From Acidovorax sp. NO-1 (GTDB lineage Bacteria; Pseudomonadota; Gammaproteobacteria; Burkholderiales; Burkholderiaceae_C): 32,475 nt of DNA. A program made the position numbers and the translations under genes. Below the pieces are notes generated by a model. That model had not been told where the DNA came from and made no database searches. It saw nothing but the letters and a program-made list of their open reading frames with translations. Each line of letters begins with the position of its first letter. The first letter of the stretch is position 1. This document shows positions 17,756-29,369 of the stretch, piece by piece. The stretch is taken from the NCBI RefSeq assembly GCF_000238595.1, contig NZ_AGTS01000080.1, forward strand, positions 1 through 32,475. The letters are read 5' to 3'.

Positions 17756-19110
17756 CCCAGCTCCACGGCTTGCATATGCTCCGGGACAGTGCATGCCCAG
17801 CCATGCTGTTCCTGGATGGCGATGCGCAAGCTGTCGGCAGCGACAGACTCGCCGTGGGTGACAAACACCCGCTTGGGCGGCTGCGGCATCCGTCCCACCC
17901 AGCGCAGCAGCTCCTCCCGGTCGGCATGTGCGGACAAGGCACCGAGGCTAGCGACTTCCGCGCGCACGGGAACGTAGTCGCCGTGAATCTTGATCTGCTT
18001 TGCGCCGCCCACGAGCGCCGCGCCACGTGTCCCAGCAGCTTGGTAGCCGGCCAGCAGGATGGTGTTGCGAGGATTCGGTGCCATCGCCTTCAGGTGGTGC
18101 ACCACGCGCCCGCCGGTGGCCATGCCGCTTGCCGAAATGATGACGGCGGGATAGCGCATATCGTTCAGCTTGCGCGACTCCTCCACAGAGTTCACCACCT
18201 TGGCTGCGGTGCACATCATCCGGCACTGGTCGGGCGTCAGCCGGTGCTGCGAACGGTGTTTGTGGTACAGCTCCGTCGTATCGGCTGCCATCGGGCTATT
18301 AAGGAAGGCCGGCAGGTCTGGAATGCGGCCTTCGCGCTTCAGGGTGGCGAGCACGTACATGAGTGACTGCGCTCGTCCAACCGCAAAGGCGGGGACGATG
18401 ACCACTCCTCCGCGCGCTGCAGTGCGGTTGATCACCTCTGCAAAAGCAGTAGCGGGATCTTCCTTCTCATGCGATCGGTCGCCATAGGTCGATTCCATGA
18501 CGACGTAGTCCGCCGCAGGCGGTGCCTGCGGCGGCCGCATGACAACGTCCTCGTCGCGCCCAAGGTCGCCCGAAAACAGCAACGACCCTGAACCCCACTG
18601 CACATGAACGCTGGCGGCACCAAGGATGTGGCCGGCGAGCGAAAAACGCATTCGCAGCCCCTCGACCGGCTCGAACTCGGCGTCAAACTGCTGAGGCTGG
18701 AACAGGCGCAGGGTCTTGCGCGCGTCCTGTTCCGTGTAAAGCGGCAGGGCCGGACTGTGCTTCGAGAAACCGCGACGATTGGCATAAAGCGCATCTTCCT
18801 CCTGCAGGTGCCCCGAATCCGGTAGCAGCAACGCGCAGAGGTCGCGCGTCGCTTCGGTGCAAAACACAGAGCCGCTGAACCCCTGGCGCGCCAGTGCGGG
18901 CAGGTAACCACTATGGTCGATGTGCGCGTGGGTCAGCACGACGGCATCGATCGTTTCAGGCTGCAGCGGGAAGACATCCCAGTTGCGCAGCCGCAACTGC
19001 TTGAGGCCCTGGAACAGTCCGCAGTCGACCAGCACGCGCTTGCCGCCGTGCTCCAGCAGGTATTTCGATCCCGTGACAGTGCCTGCGGCACCCAGGAAAG
19101 TAATTCGCAT
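17752..19110 (-). CDS. MBL-fold beta-CASP ribonuclease-like protein
   Basis: A 452-residue metallo-beta-lactamase-fold protein of the RNA-processing (CPSF73/YSH1-like, beta-CASP) type. The zinc motif HAHIDHSG is at about 61-68, with further ligands in LAGHILGAASV and FSGDLGRD. The beta-CASP part includes VIVPAFAVGRAQ and IISASGMATGGR, and a late SAHAD motif is present. Proteins of this type cut RNA as endo- or 5'-exonucleases. Start 19110 follows AAAGGA; the frame upstream enters phosphoketolase sequence. It lies 14 bp after the phosphoketolase gene and overlaps the phosphorylase gene by four bases. Context suggests it supplies nucleotides from RNA, but its target is unproven. Confidence 0.88.
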   Translation of the reverse strand: MRITFLGAAGTVTGSKYLLEHGGKRVLVDCGLFQGLKQLRLRNWDVFPLQPETIDAVVLTHAHIDHSGYLPALARQGFSGSVFCTEATRDLCALLLPDSGHLQEEDALYANRRGFSKHSPALPLYTEQDARKTLRLFQPQQFDAEFEPVEGLRMRFSLAGHILGAASVHVQWGSGSLLFSGDLGRDEDVVMRPPQAPPAADYVVMESTYGDRSHEKEDPATAFAEVINRTAARGGVVIVPAFAVGRAQSLMYVLATLKREGRIPDLPAFLNSPMAADTTELYHKHRSQHRLTPDQCRMMCTAAKVVNSVEESRKLNDMRYPAVIISASGMATGGRVVHHLKAMAPNPRNTILLAGYQAAGTRGAALVGGAKQIKIHGDYVPVRAEVASLGALSAHADREELLRWVGRMPQPPKRVFVTHGESVAADSLRIAIQEQHGWACTVPEHMQAVELG

Positions 19111-19124
19111 ATCGTTCCTTTCGA

Positions 19125-21554
19125 TCAGTAAGAACTCATGATGATCCGGGGATCGCCGGTACCTCGGACAGCCTGCAATTCCGGCGCGTCGAGCAGCCGT
19201 TCCACTTCGAGACCAGCCGCTTCCGATGCGGCGGAAACCGCGTGGGCCCATGTCGTTCGGTTCGCGAACAGCATGCCTGCAACGTCCAGCGTCCCGCCGC
19301 GGCTCACGTACCCGAGCACGCGAGTCGTTTGCGCGCCGGTGTCAAGGGGACGCAGCAAACCAACCAGAGTTTCCGGACGCGTATGCGTGAGGAAGATGCG
19401 CACATCCTGCGTCGCAGGGAAAAGTGCATCGGTCGCTGCACTCTGGTGAGCAGCCTCGCGGGCGTCCCGAGCGACGCGGAAACGCCCGGGCTCGATGATG
19501 TAGTTCACGGCAACCTCGACGCCGCGCTGCTTAAGCCTTTCGGCGGCCTTGAGAGCCTCACCCAGCTGGTAGGCCCCGACAGCAGTGAACAGAATGCGTG
19601 CCTGGGGTGCGGGTCGGATACACAGGGCGCCATCGCGCACCAAACGCGCAGCTTCTTGCGCAGAGAACCAGACCGGCAAGGCCCTCTTCGGCACCACCAT
19701 CGTCCAGAACTGGCCGCGCGTCTGGTACGCGGCTTGCAAGGCCGCCTGTGCCGTGTTCCAGTCGGGCGGGTACAGGACGCGGGAGACGTCGCTCATCTCG
19801 CCCTGCAGCGTCTCGCCGAACGAAGGATCCTGGTGTGACTGCTCGTTCTTGCCGTTCTCCCACGTGTGGGAAGTAGCCACCGTCACCACCGACAACCAGC
19901 CGGGGGGACGCCCTGCATCCGCAAGTTGGCGGGCAAACAGGATTTCCTGCCGAAGAGCGCCCAGCATCTTGGCGGCGAAGGCTTCATAGGAAACGATCAG
20001 GTTGAGCCCCCCCTTGTTGGCGAGGGCCGCACTAACCACAGCCTCCTCGTTGAGGGCAGTGACCACGGAGCCGCTGATTGACTCGGCCACGCCCTGCTCC
20101 GGCGTCACGACGCGGTGCTTGAGCAGATCGAGCGTGCGGCCCATGCGGTTGCTGCGCAGCTCGTCCGGGTTCCCAACCCGCACCCGCAGTTGCGGATTGG
20201 CGGCCACCAGCGCCGTGAACGCCTGGTCGATCCCCTCCATCGGCGAGTATTCGCGCTCACCGGGCGCGAGCGACGCAAGAGCTGGAAGAGACGGAACTGG
20301 CACGTTGCGTGTGGCGAAGGCGTGATCCCGTTCGCGCACCCGGCGCTGCTCATCATGCCGATTGAGAACCGCTGCGGCGGAGGTTAGGTCTTCGCGTGAG
20401 ACCCACAACGCCTTCGACCCTTCTTCGAAGAGCGCGCGAGCCCCCGCGTCAACGCGGGGGTTGGCACCGAGCGGAAGGTTGTGCGCATCGTTGGAACCCG
20501 CGCCGGGAAAGCCGTAGCCTTTCGGGGCTTCCGCAATGGTGTAGTGCAACGGTACCGGGTAGCCGCCGGTACCCGTGCGGATGGCCTCGGTGCAGGCATC
20601 GAGTCGATCCTCCATGGTGAAGATCGCCCAGGCGAAAGCGGCCGGGTCGGTGCCATCGATCTCGATCGGGTCGAAGCCGTTCAGGCGCAGGTGGTCTTTC
20701 AGCCACTGCACGCCGCCTTGCTGCTGTAGGGTGCTGCGTTGCTCGATGCGGCGACCATTGAGGATCATGATCGGCGCCACATGGCCGCTGTCCTCGGCGC
20801 GCCACCAGCGGGGCGCCCAGTCGCTGCCCCGTTGCTCCTCGAAAGCGCCGTCGCTCAGGAAGGCCACCAGCCGCTCGCCCGGCAGCGGGATGTGGACGTA
20901 CTGCAGCTCGGCGAACCCGAGATACCCGCCCTCGGAGATGCCACCGGCTGTATTGGCGTTGACATGACTGCCAAGCGGGGATTCCGGCCGCCCATCGGGC
21001 CCGATGGAATAGGAATAGAAATCGCCGACGAAACGCGTCAGGCCGGAATCGCTCAAGTCGTATCGCTGCGCCTGGATTGGCAGCATGTTGCCCACCAGCA
21101 GGTTGACCGCCTCGACGCCGGCGACGCTGTGGCCCTGCCCCATGATCCAGCCCCGCGTATGGCCGGTCAACGAGTTCGCCGCCAGGTAGCCGGCGTAGGC
21201 AGGCACCATGTTGAGCGACCCACCGGTATGACCCTCAGGCGTTTGCTTGTACTCGTCGGGTTGCAGAGCGGCACCGTCCCACCGCACCCGCTGGGCGTAG
21301 GTCATGTGCACTGTCAGCCACATGGCCGCCGATGCGAGGCGGTCTGCGGCGCGCAGGAGGCGATAAACGTCGGATGGCGAAGCAGCCCGGCCCTGCGCCA
21401 CCAGCAGCTGCGCCAGCTCGAAGATGCGCAACTGTGTCTGTGGTGAGTGCTGGATCACACCGTATCCGGCGGCCCACTGCGCGAACTCCGCGTCGGCCTC
21501 GCGGTGGAGGCGGGCTCGGTGCGTGGTCAGGTGTTTCTGGTGGGCATCATGCAT
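19125..21554 (-). CDS. xfp: Phosphoketolase (divergent proteobacterial type)
   Basis: Phosphoketolase is a thiamine-diphosphate enzyme that splits xylulose-5-phosphate (or fructose-6-phosphate) with phosphate into acetyl phosphate and glyceraldehyde-3-phosphate (or erythrose-4-phosphate). The 809-residue product is full length. It has TPEGHTGGSLNMVPAYAGY (105-123), GQGHSVAG, and a TPP/Mg segment SDGAFEEQRGSDWAPRWW (234-251) that differs from the usual GDGE-ETGP form. C-terminal segments such as AAYQTRGQFWTMVVPKR are also typical. AAAGGAAAG lies eight or so bases before the ATG. It leads a - strand operon with the RNase, phosphorylase and PRPP synthetase. A perfect FNR box lies about 240 bp upstream. 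Confidence 0.93.
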   Translation of the reverse strand: MHDAHQKHLTTHRARLHREADAEFAQWAAGYGVIQHSPQTQLRIFELAQLLVAQGRAASPSDVYRLLRAADRLASAAMWLTVHMTYAQRVRWDGAALQPDEYKQTPEGHTGGSLNMVPAYAGYLAANSLTGHTRGWIMGQGHSVAGVEAVNLLVGNMLPIQAQRYDLSDSGLTRFVGDFYSYSIGPDGRPESPLGSHVNANTAGGISEGGYLGFAELQYVHIPLPGERLVAFLSDGAFEEQRGSDWAPRWWRAEDSGHVAPIMILNGRRIEQRSTLQQQGGVQWLKDHLRLNGFDPIEIDGTDPAAFAWAIFTMEDRLDACTEAIRTGTGGYPVPLHYTIAEAPKGYGFPGAGSNDAHNLPLGANPRVDAGARALFEEGSKALWVSREDLTSAAAVLNRHDEQRRVRERDHAFATRNVPVPSLPALASLAPGEREYSPMEGIDQAFTALVAANPQLRVRVGNPDELRSNRMGRTLDLLKHRVVTPEQGVAESISGSVVTALNEEAVVSAALANKGGLNLIVSYEAFAAKMLGALRQEILFARQLADAGRPPGWLSVVTVATSHTWENGKNEQSHQDPSFGETLQGEMSDVSRVLYPPDWNTAQAALQAAYQTRGQFWTMVVPKRALPVWFSAQEAARLVRDGALCIRPAPQARILFTAVGAYQLGEALKAAERLKQRGVEVAVNYIIEPGRFRVARDAREAAHQSAATDALFPATQDVRIFLTHTRPETLVGLLRPLDTGAQTTRVLGYVSRGGTLDVAGMLFANRTTWAHAVSAASEAAGLEVERLLDAPELQAVRGTGDPRIIMSSY

Positions 21555-21795
21555 ATACGTCGCTTTCCTTTCGTTTAACAGTCAAGGCCGTTGTCGGCGC
21601 ACCCGGTGCGCGAAGGCTCATGGCCAGGAAAAACGAGACGTACGTACAGCGTTGATCCCTCGCCGATCTGGGTGAGCATGGCTGTTTGCCCCCTGCGCGA
21701 GCGCCCGCCGGCGTGTTGCTCGCGATCGGAATAATCATGAATCCGTCTTTCGTTGGTGCTGTCAGTGCAGATTAATGGCGTAAACCCCCATCCAC

Positions 21796-21809
21796 TTGAT
21801 CTACATCAA
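21796..21809. promoter_or_regulatory. Perfect FNR/ANR box between phosphoketolase and YncE-like genes
   Basis: TTGATctacATCAA matches the FNR consensus exactly. On the - strand an ATTAAT/TAATCT -10-like stretch at about 21768-21776 places transcription start near 21761-21764, so the box centre falls at about -38.5 to -41.5, as in class II FNR promoters. That supports oxygen-controlled expression of the phosphoketolase operon. The divergent beta-propeller gene could also be affected. The rest of 21555-21923 shows no gene. Confidence 0.75.
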
Positions 21810-21923
21810 ACGGAATCCGATGCAGGGCTGTAGATGACAGATTTGTAATCCAGCCGCGCGGGGCAGTAAATATGCTTCCCGCTAGCAAGTGCCCTTCCCA
21901 CTACATACTTTAAAGGACTCAAA

Positions 21924-22946
21924 ATGCGTTCGCCAATCAACGTTCGAGTTTCACTGCTCAGGCCTCTATTGGGCGTCGGTCTTGCCTTAGCTGCAGCGTC
22001 CGCCATGAGCGCGCCCACGGGAATCGTCTACACCGCCAACGAGCGCGACGGCTCGATCACCCGAGTACAGCTGGAAACCGGGGTCAAGCAAACAACTAAG
22101 GTTGAGATAACGCCGCACAACGTGCAGGTCAGCCCCGACGGCAAGCGCCTGCTGGCAGTAGGCGTTTCCAGTCATGACGGACATGGTGCCGCAGGAGCAA
22201 CCTCCAAGGGAAAACTGCTGGTAATGGAGACCTCCGGTGCCAGTGACCGTGTACTCATTGACGCGGGCGATCATCCCGCCCACGTAGTGACCGACGCGAG
22301 CGGAGGGCGCGCGTTCGTTTCCGACTCCGGGTCGAATGTTGTCCATGTGATCGACCTGGCCAGCAAGCGCAGCGTCGGCCAAATACCCACCGACAAGTAC
22401 CCACATGGATTGCGACTGAGCCCCAACGGCAAGGATCTTTACGTAGCGAACATGCGCGGCGGTACGGTATCCGTCATCGACGTTGGCACGCTCAAGGAAA
22501 CAGCAAGAATTTCTGTAGGCAAAGGGCCGGTCCAGGTCGGCTTCTCGACCGACGGGACGATGGCCTTTGTCTCGCTGAGCGCGGAGAACAGCCTGGGCAT
22601 CATCGACACCGCCAAAGGCCGCCTGGTGAAGAAGGTCCCGGTGGGCTCCACCCCCATCCAGATGTACGCCACGCCAGACACGCGCAACGTCTACGTAGCG
22701 AACCAGGGCAGCGCCACCAAGCCGGCGGATACCGTGTCTGTGGTCGACCCGCAGGCTGGCAAGGTCGTTGCGACCATCAAGACCGACAAGGGCGCCCATG
22801 GTGTCGCCATCAGCAAGGATGGACGCTATGTGTTCGTCACTAATATTGAAGCGGGGACGCTGTCGATCATTGACACGACCAGCAATAAAGTGGTGGCGAC
22901 GCACCGCGTGGGCGCTGGGCCGAACGGAGTCACATACCTCGAGTAG
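21924..22946 (+). CDS. YncE-like periplasmic beta-propeller protein
   Basis: This 340-residue protein has a signal peptide (residues 1 to about 29) and repeated YVTN-type blades, for example DLYVANMRGGTVSVIDV, RNVYVANQGSA and YVFVTNIEAGTLSIID. Such seven-bladed propellers are secreted and of mostly unknown function; relatives occur near nitrite reductase and metal genes. AAAGGA precedes the ATG. It is divergent from phosphoketolase across an FNR box and lies 100 bp before the YHS-type ATPase on the same strand. Binding of a metal or a partner protein is plausible but not shown by sequence. Confidence 0.8.
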   Translation: MRSPINVRVSLLRPLLGVGLALAAASAMSAPTGIVYTANERDGSITRVQLETGVKQTTKVEITPHNVQVSPDGKRLLAVGVSSHDGHGAAGATSKGKLLVMETSGASDRVLIDAGDHPAHVVTDASGGRAFVSDSGSNVVHVIDLASKRSVGQIPTDKYPHGLRLSPNGKDLYVANMRGGTVSVIDVGTLKETARISVGKGPVQVGFSTDGTMAFVSLSAENSLGIIDTAKGRLVKKVPVGSTPIQMYATPDTRNVYVANQGSATKPADTVSVVDPQAGKVVATIKTDKGAHGVAISKDGRYVFVTNIEAGTLSIIDTTSNKVVATHRVGAGPNGVTYLE

Positions 22947-23046
22947 CATCAGCATGAGACCGCGCGCCTGCTGCTGGCCTGATGGTGCGCGGGCGCGCCG
23001 GCGGGGATGACCGCGGCACACAGAAAGCCCAATAAAGGAACACGCG

Positions 23047-25424
23047 ATGCAGAAGGAAAGTACTTTGCCCGGACGGCCCGGCGAAGATCATGCGCACGAT
23101 CACGCTCATCACCAGCACGGCCCCGCCCACGCGGCAAGTACCGCACTGAAGGACCCCGTGTGCGGCATGGGGGTGACGGCGAATTCGGCCCACCACTCCC
23201 ACCATGGGGGCGAGGAGTACTACTTCTGTAGCGCCAGATGCAAGGGTAAGTTCGATGCGGGACCAGCGAGCTACATTGCCGCGGGGCCCGGCAGCGTACC
23301 AGTGCCTGATTCTCCGCCCGCCGCTGAGGGAACAATCTACACCTGCCCGATGCACCCCCAGATCCGCCAGGATCATCCCGGCAGTTGCCCGATCTGCGGC
23401 ATGGGGCTCGAGCCGCTCATGCCCAGCCTGGAGGACGACGACAACCCGGAGCTGAAGGACTTTTCGCGCCGTTTCTGGTGGACGCTGCCCCTCACATTGA
23501 TCGTCGCCGTGCTGGCCATGTTCGGACACCGTGCCGGCTGGTTCGACATGGTCACGCAAAGCTGGATCGAACTGGTTCTCTCCCTGCCCATCGTGCTGTG
23601 GGGGGCTTGCCCTTCTTCGTGCGCGGCTGGCAATCCGTTGTCAACCGCAGCCCCAACATGTGGACGCTTATCGGCCTGGGCACCGGCGCGGCATTCCTGT
23701 ACAGCCTGGTCGCCACCGTGGCCCCCGGCGTGTTCCCGCCGGAGTTCACCGACATGGGGCGCGTGGCCGTGTATTACGAAGCGGCCGCCGTGATCATTTC
23801 GCTCACGCTGCTCGGTCAGATGCTGGAGCTAAAAGCGCGCTCGCAGACCTCAGCGGCCATCAAGTCGCTGCTGGGCCTGGCGCCCAAGACAGCACGGGTC
23901 ATTCGTCCCGACGGCACGGAGGAGGATGTCCCGCTTTCGAACGTGCACCTCGGCGACCTGCTGCGCGTGCGGCCCGGCGAGAAGGTGCCGGTGGACGGCG
24001 TGGTGGTAGATGGCAGCAGCTCGGTGGACGAATCCATGCTGACAGGCGAACCCATGCCCGTATCGAAACGGCCGGGCGACAAGCTGATCGGCGCCACCCT
24101 GAACACGGCCGGAGCCCTGACGCTGCGCGCGGAGAAGGTGGGCTCGGCCACCGTGCTGTCGCAAATCGTACAGCTGGTGGCCCAGGCGCAGCGCTCGCGC
24201 GCACCCATGCAGCGCATGGCCGACCTGGTGGCGGGTTACTTCGTGCTCGGTGTCATCGCCATTGCAGTGACGACGCTGATTGTCTGGGGCTTTTTCGGGC
24301 CGCAACCGAGCTGGGTCTACGGGTTCATCAATGCCGTTGCGGTGCTGATCATCGCCTGCCCTTGCGCCCTCGGCCTGGCCACTCCGATGTCCATCATGGT
24401 CGCCACCGGCCGCGGAGCGACCCAAGGCGTGCTGTTCCGCGACGCAGCGGCGATCGAGAACTTCCGCAAGATCGACACGCTGATCGTGGACAAGACGGGC
24501 ACCCTCACGGAAGGACGCCCAACCTTCGAGAAGGCGATAGCAGCCGCAGGCTTTAGCGACGCAGACGTGCTGCGCCTGGCCGCCAGCCTGGATCAAGGCA
24601 GCGAACATCCACTGGCCGCAGCGATCGTGCAGGCAGCATTGGAGCAGGGTCTAACGCTCTCGGCTGTGACTGACTTCGAGTCAGGCTCCGGCATCGGCGT
24701 GACTGGCCGCGTCGAAGGTCAGTCCTTGAGGCTCGGCAACACGGCTCTGATGGAGCAGGCCGGCATCGACAGCAGCAGCCTGAGACGCGAGTCCGAAGAC
24801 CTGCGGGGGCAAGGGGCCAGCGTCATGTATCTCGCGGTGGACGGCCGTTTCGCTGGCTTGCTGGCGGTTTCTGACCCTGTAAAAGCGAGCACGCCGGAGG
24901 CGCTGCAGGCGCTGCACGCCGCCGGCATTCGCGTGATCATGGCCACGGGGGACGGTGTCACAACGGCCCGAGCTGTTGCCAAGCGGCTCGGCATCGACGA
25001 AGTGCACGGCGAGGTCAAGCCGGCAGACAAGCTGACGCTCGTTGAGCGGTTACAGGCCGAAGGCAGGGTCGTCGGTATGGCCGGCGACGGCATCAACGAT
25101 GCGCCGGCGCTGGCGAAGGCCGACGTCGGCATCGCGATGGGCACCGGCACCGACGTCGCCATGAACAGCGCGCAGGTGACGCTGGTAAAGGGCGACCTGC
25201 GCGGCATCTCGATCGCGCGTCGGCTCTCGCAGGACACGGTCGCCAACATGAAGCAGAACCTGCTGTTCGCCTTCCTCTACAACGCGATGGGCGTGCCGGT
25301 GGCGGCCGGCGTTCTCTATCCGCTGACCGGCTGGCTTCTGTCACCCTTGATTGCCGCACTGGCAATGAGCCTGAGTTCGGCTTCTGTGGTGTTCAACGCG
25401 TTGCGCCTTCGACGGAAAGGCTGA
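23047..25424 (+). pseudogene. YHS-domain Cu(I) P-type ATPase, frameshifted in a G run
   Basis: Two overlapping frames encode consecutive parts of one CopA-like ATPase. The first (from ATG 23047) has a YHS-type domain (DPVCGMGV, FCSARCKGKF), a heavy-metal-binding domain ([20 protein letters not shown]) and the first membrane helices. Coding should pass to the second frame at the G run 23600-23605: six Gs are present and seven would restore the frame (LPIVLWGGLPFF). The second frame contains [29 protein letters not shown] and [10 protein letters not shown], ending at 25424. Restored, the protein would be about 792 residues. Motifs point to Cu(I)/Ag(I) export. The shift may be a sequencing error, a real inactivation, or a slippage site. 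Confidence 0.85.
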
Positions 25425-25488
25425 CGCGAGGAGTCGAAGTGAGGAGCCAGTGGGTGGAATACCGCGAGCTACGTCGGGATGAGTACCT

Positions 25489-25559
25489 GTTGACAGTTTC
25501 AATTCTTTTTAGCCTCCAGCGCTTATCCAGCAAGCGCTAGCAGCTATCAATTTGTCAAC
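25489..25559. repeat. 71-bp intergenic hairpin repeat
   Basis: GTTGACA (25489-25495) and TGTCAAC (25553-25559) form the ends of an inverted structure whose centre is a perfect hairpin, AGCGCTT-atccagc-AAGCGCT (25518-25538). The central part resembles a hairpin dispersed many times between genes in Comamonadaceae genomes, as I recall. It may act as a REP-like element or a small non-autonomous mobile repeat. The rest of the gap 25425-25790 contains nothing I can support. Confidence 0.55.
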
Positions 25560-25790
25560 ATCGCACTGCCTGCGTAGCGCGGTGCCTTTTCGTGGTCAGC
25601 GCCCGTTGTCGTGCTCGGGCAGCTGGCTAGTTTGGCTTTTGGGTCTACCCCGGCAGACAAGCGGGCAGGCATGCGGCCAGCCGCTTACTTTGCTCGATAT
25701 GACCCTCCATCCCTCTTTCTTCTACTCGCCTCCCCTCCTTCTTATCGGAAAGGGCGGCAGATGCCCAGGTGCATCACCAAGGCGCCCGTG

Positions 25791-25985
25791 TCACTGGGCT
25801 GGCGGGTAGCCGGCTTCCCCCAGCGCGTCGGCGAAGTCCTGCCGGTCTTCCGCCGATTCGATCTTGACCAGCCTCGAATGCAAATCGACCTCGATCTTGG
25901 CGACCGGATCGACGAGCTTGCACGTCTTCATAACGGTACTGGCGCAGTGTCCGCAGCTCATGTCCGGGAGATTCAATTCGATCAT
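25791..25985 (-). CDS. copZ: CopZ-like copper chaperone (HMA domain)
   Basis: A 64-residue single-domain HMA protein. The metal loop reads MSCGHCAST with a CxxC pair (Cys11/Cys14) near the N terminus, followed by the usual beta-alpha-beta-beta-alpha-beta pattern (KIEVDLHSRLVKIES, DALGEAGY). Such cytoplasmic chaperones carry Cu(I) to CopA pumps. GAGGAA lies six bases before the ATG. It is divergent from copA with 168 bp between, which contains the CueR-type copA promoter; no second MerR-type promoter facing copZ was seen. Confidence 0.88.
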   Translation of the reverse strand: MIELNLPDMSCGHCASTVMKTCKLVDPVAKIEVDLHSRLVKIESAEDRQDFADALGEAGYPPAQ

Positions 25986-26083
25986 GGCAAGTTCCTCAAA
26001 AAAGTGGCTGAAGGCAGCATCGTCAAGCCTGTCACCGTGTCAGACTCAATAGAAGTGGTTAAAAATTTTCTTGTCGGAGGGGC

Positions 26084-26114
26084 TTGACCTTGCCATGATA
26101 GTAAGGTTGATCAT
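26084..26114 (+). promoter_or_regulatory. CueR-type copA promoter
   Basis: -35 TTGACC (26084-26089) and -10 GATCAT (26109-26114) are separated by 19 bp. The spacer with its flank carries the dyad ACCTTgCCA-tgatag-TAAGGT, typical of CueR operators. The regulator gene lies at the end of the transcript it would control. Confidence 0.88.
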
Positions 26115-26153
26115 GCAAACCAGCGCTTGGATTTCAGACGCTAGGAGCCAACC

Positions 26154-28597
<2,444 letters not shown>

Positions 28598-28601
<4 letters not shown>

Positions 28602-29077
28602 AAACGATCGGTGATGGAATGAACATCGGGGAAGCCGCCGAGAAGGCGGGGGTAACGCCTAAGATGGTGCGTCACTACGAGTCGCTGGGTCTGCTGCCAA
28701 AGGTCCACCGCACCGAGTCGGGTTATCGCGTGTATGGCGAGTCGGAGGTTCACACGCTGCGCTTCATCAAACGCTCAAGGGACTTGGGCTTTTCGGTCCC
28801 CGTAATCGGCGAGCTGGTGAAGCTTTGGCAAGACCGCAGGCGGTCAAGCGCAAGCGTGAAGAAGGTGGCATCCGCGCACCTTGCGGAGCTCGACCGCAAG
28901 ATCATGGAGATGGAGTCCATGCGAAAGACGCTGGGACACCTGATCCACTGTTGCCACGGCGATGACCGCCCGGATTGTCCAATCCTTGGAGATTTGGAGA
29001 GCTTCGTCGCCCCAGCCACAACGAAGGCAAAGGTGAAGCCGCAGACACTGAGAGCCTCGGCCAAGGGAACAGCGTGA
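28598..29077 (+). CDS. cueR: CueR-like copper-responsive MerR-family regulator
   Basis: The 159-residue protein has an N-terminal helix-turn-helix ([20 protein letters not shown]), a dimerisation helix, and the metal loop [13 protein letters not shown]. Cys119 and Cys127 match the two Cu(I) ligands of E. coli CueR in spacing, and a Ser lies at the monovalent-metal position (about 84) rather than a Cys. This predicts response to Cu(I)/Ag(I)/Au(I). Start 28598 overlaps the copA stop and has GGAAAGGAAGG upstream. It would activate the copA promoter and probably the similar site at 13369-13399. The C-terminal tail is Lys/Ala-rich and longer than in CueR. Confidence 0.92.
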
Positions 29078-29259
29078 ACGGTAGGCGCGAATACGACTTC
29101 GAAAGCAGCCGTGCATACAGGATCCTGCCAAGAGCCACCACCCTATTCAGGGGCGTACAAGTTACTGCTAGACGCCCGGATGCCGAAAGTAACAAGCATA
29201 CGTTCCAGCTGAACATGCTTTCGAACTCGGCGCATTCTTAAGGCAGGCGCTTGGTCTAC

Positions 29260-29275
29260 GGGGCGCTCGCGCCCC
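29260..29275 (+). terminator. Possible hairpin after cueR
   Basis: GGGGCG, loop CTCG, CGCCCC form a perfect 6-bp GC stem 183 bp after the cueR stop. There is no T-run. The stretch 29078-29308 otherwise holds no supported gene. Confidence 0.3.
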
Positions 29276-29308
29276 AGCGGAGGCAGATGGATTCATGGAC
29301 GATACCCC

Positions 29309-29322
29309 TTGATTTAGATCAA
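29309..29322. promoter_or_regulatory. Perfect FNR/ANR box
   Basis: TTGATttagATCAA matches the FNR consensus exactly. A TACCAT -10-like hexamer at 29344-29349 puts the transcription start near 29356 and the box centre at about -40, as in class II FNR promoters. The gene starting at 29370 would be the first target, perhaps with the small genes downstream. Confidence 0.7.
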
Positions 29323-29369
29323 CTGGCGTCGGCAAATACCTTCTACCATGAACTTACTATTTTTCTGCC

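Noticed and set aside
21987..23021. Long - strand open frame opposite the YncE-like gene
   Set aside because: The + strand frame has a signal peptide, ribosome site and propeller repeats; the - strand translation is an uninformative shadow.
23850..24608. - strand open frame of 252 codons inside the YHS-type ATPase
   Set aside because: It lies opposite the conserved ATPase core and has no recognisable domain.
28975..29241. Possible 88-codon + strand gene after cueR
   Set aside because: It overlaps the end of cueR in another frame, has no ribosome site and no domain-like sequence.
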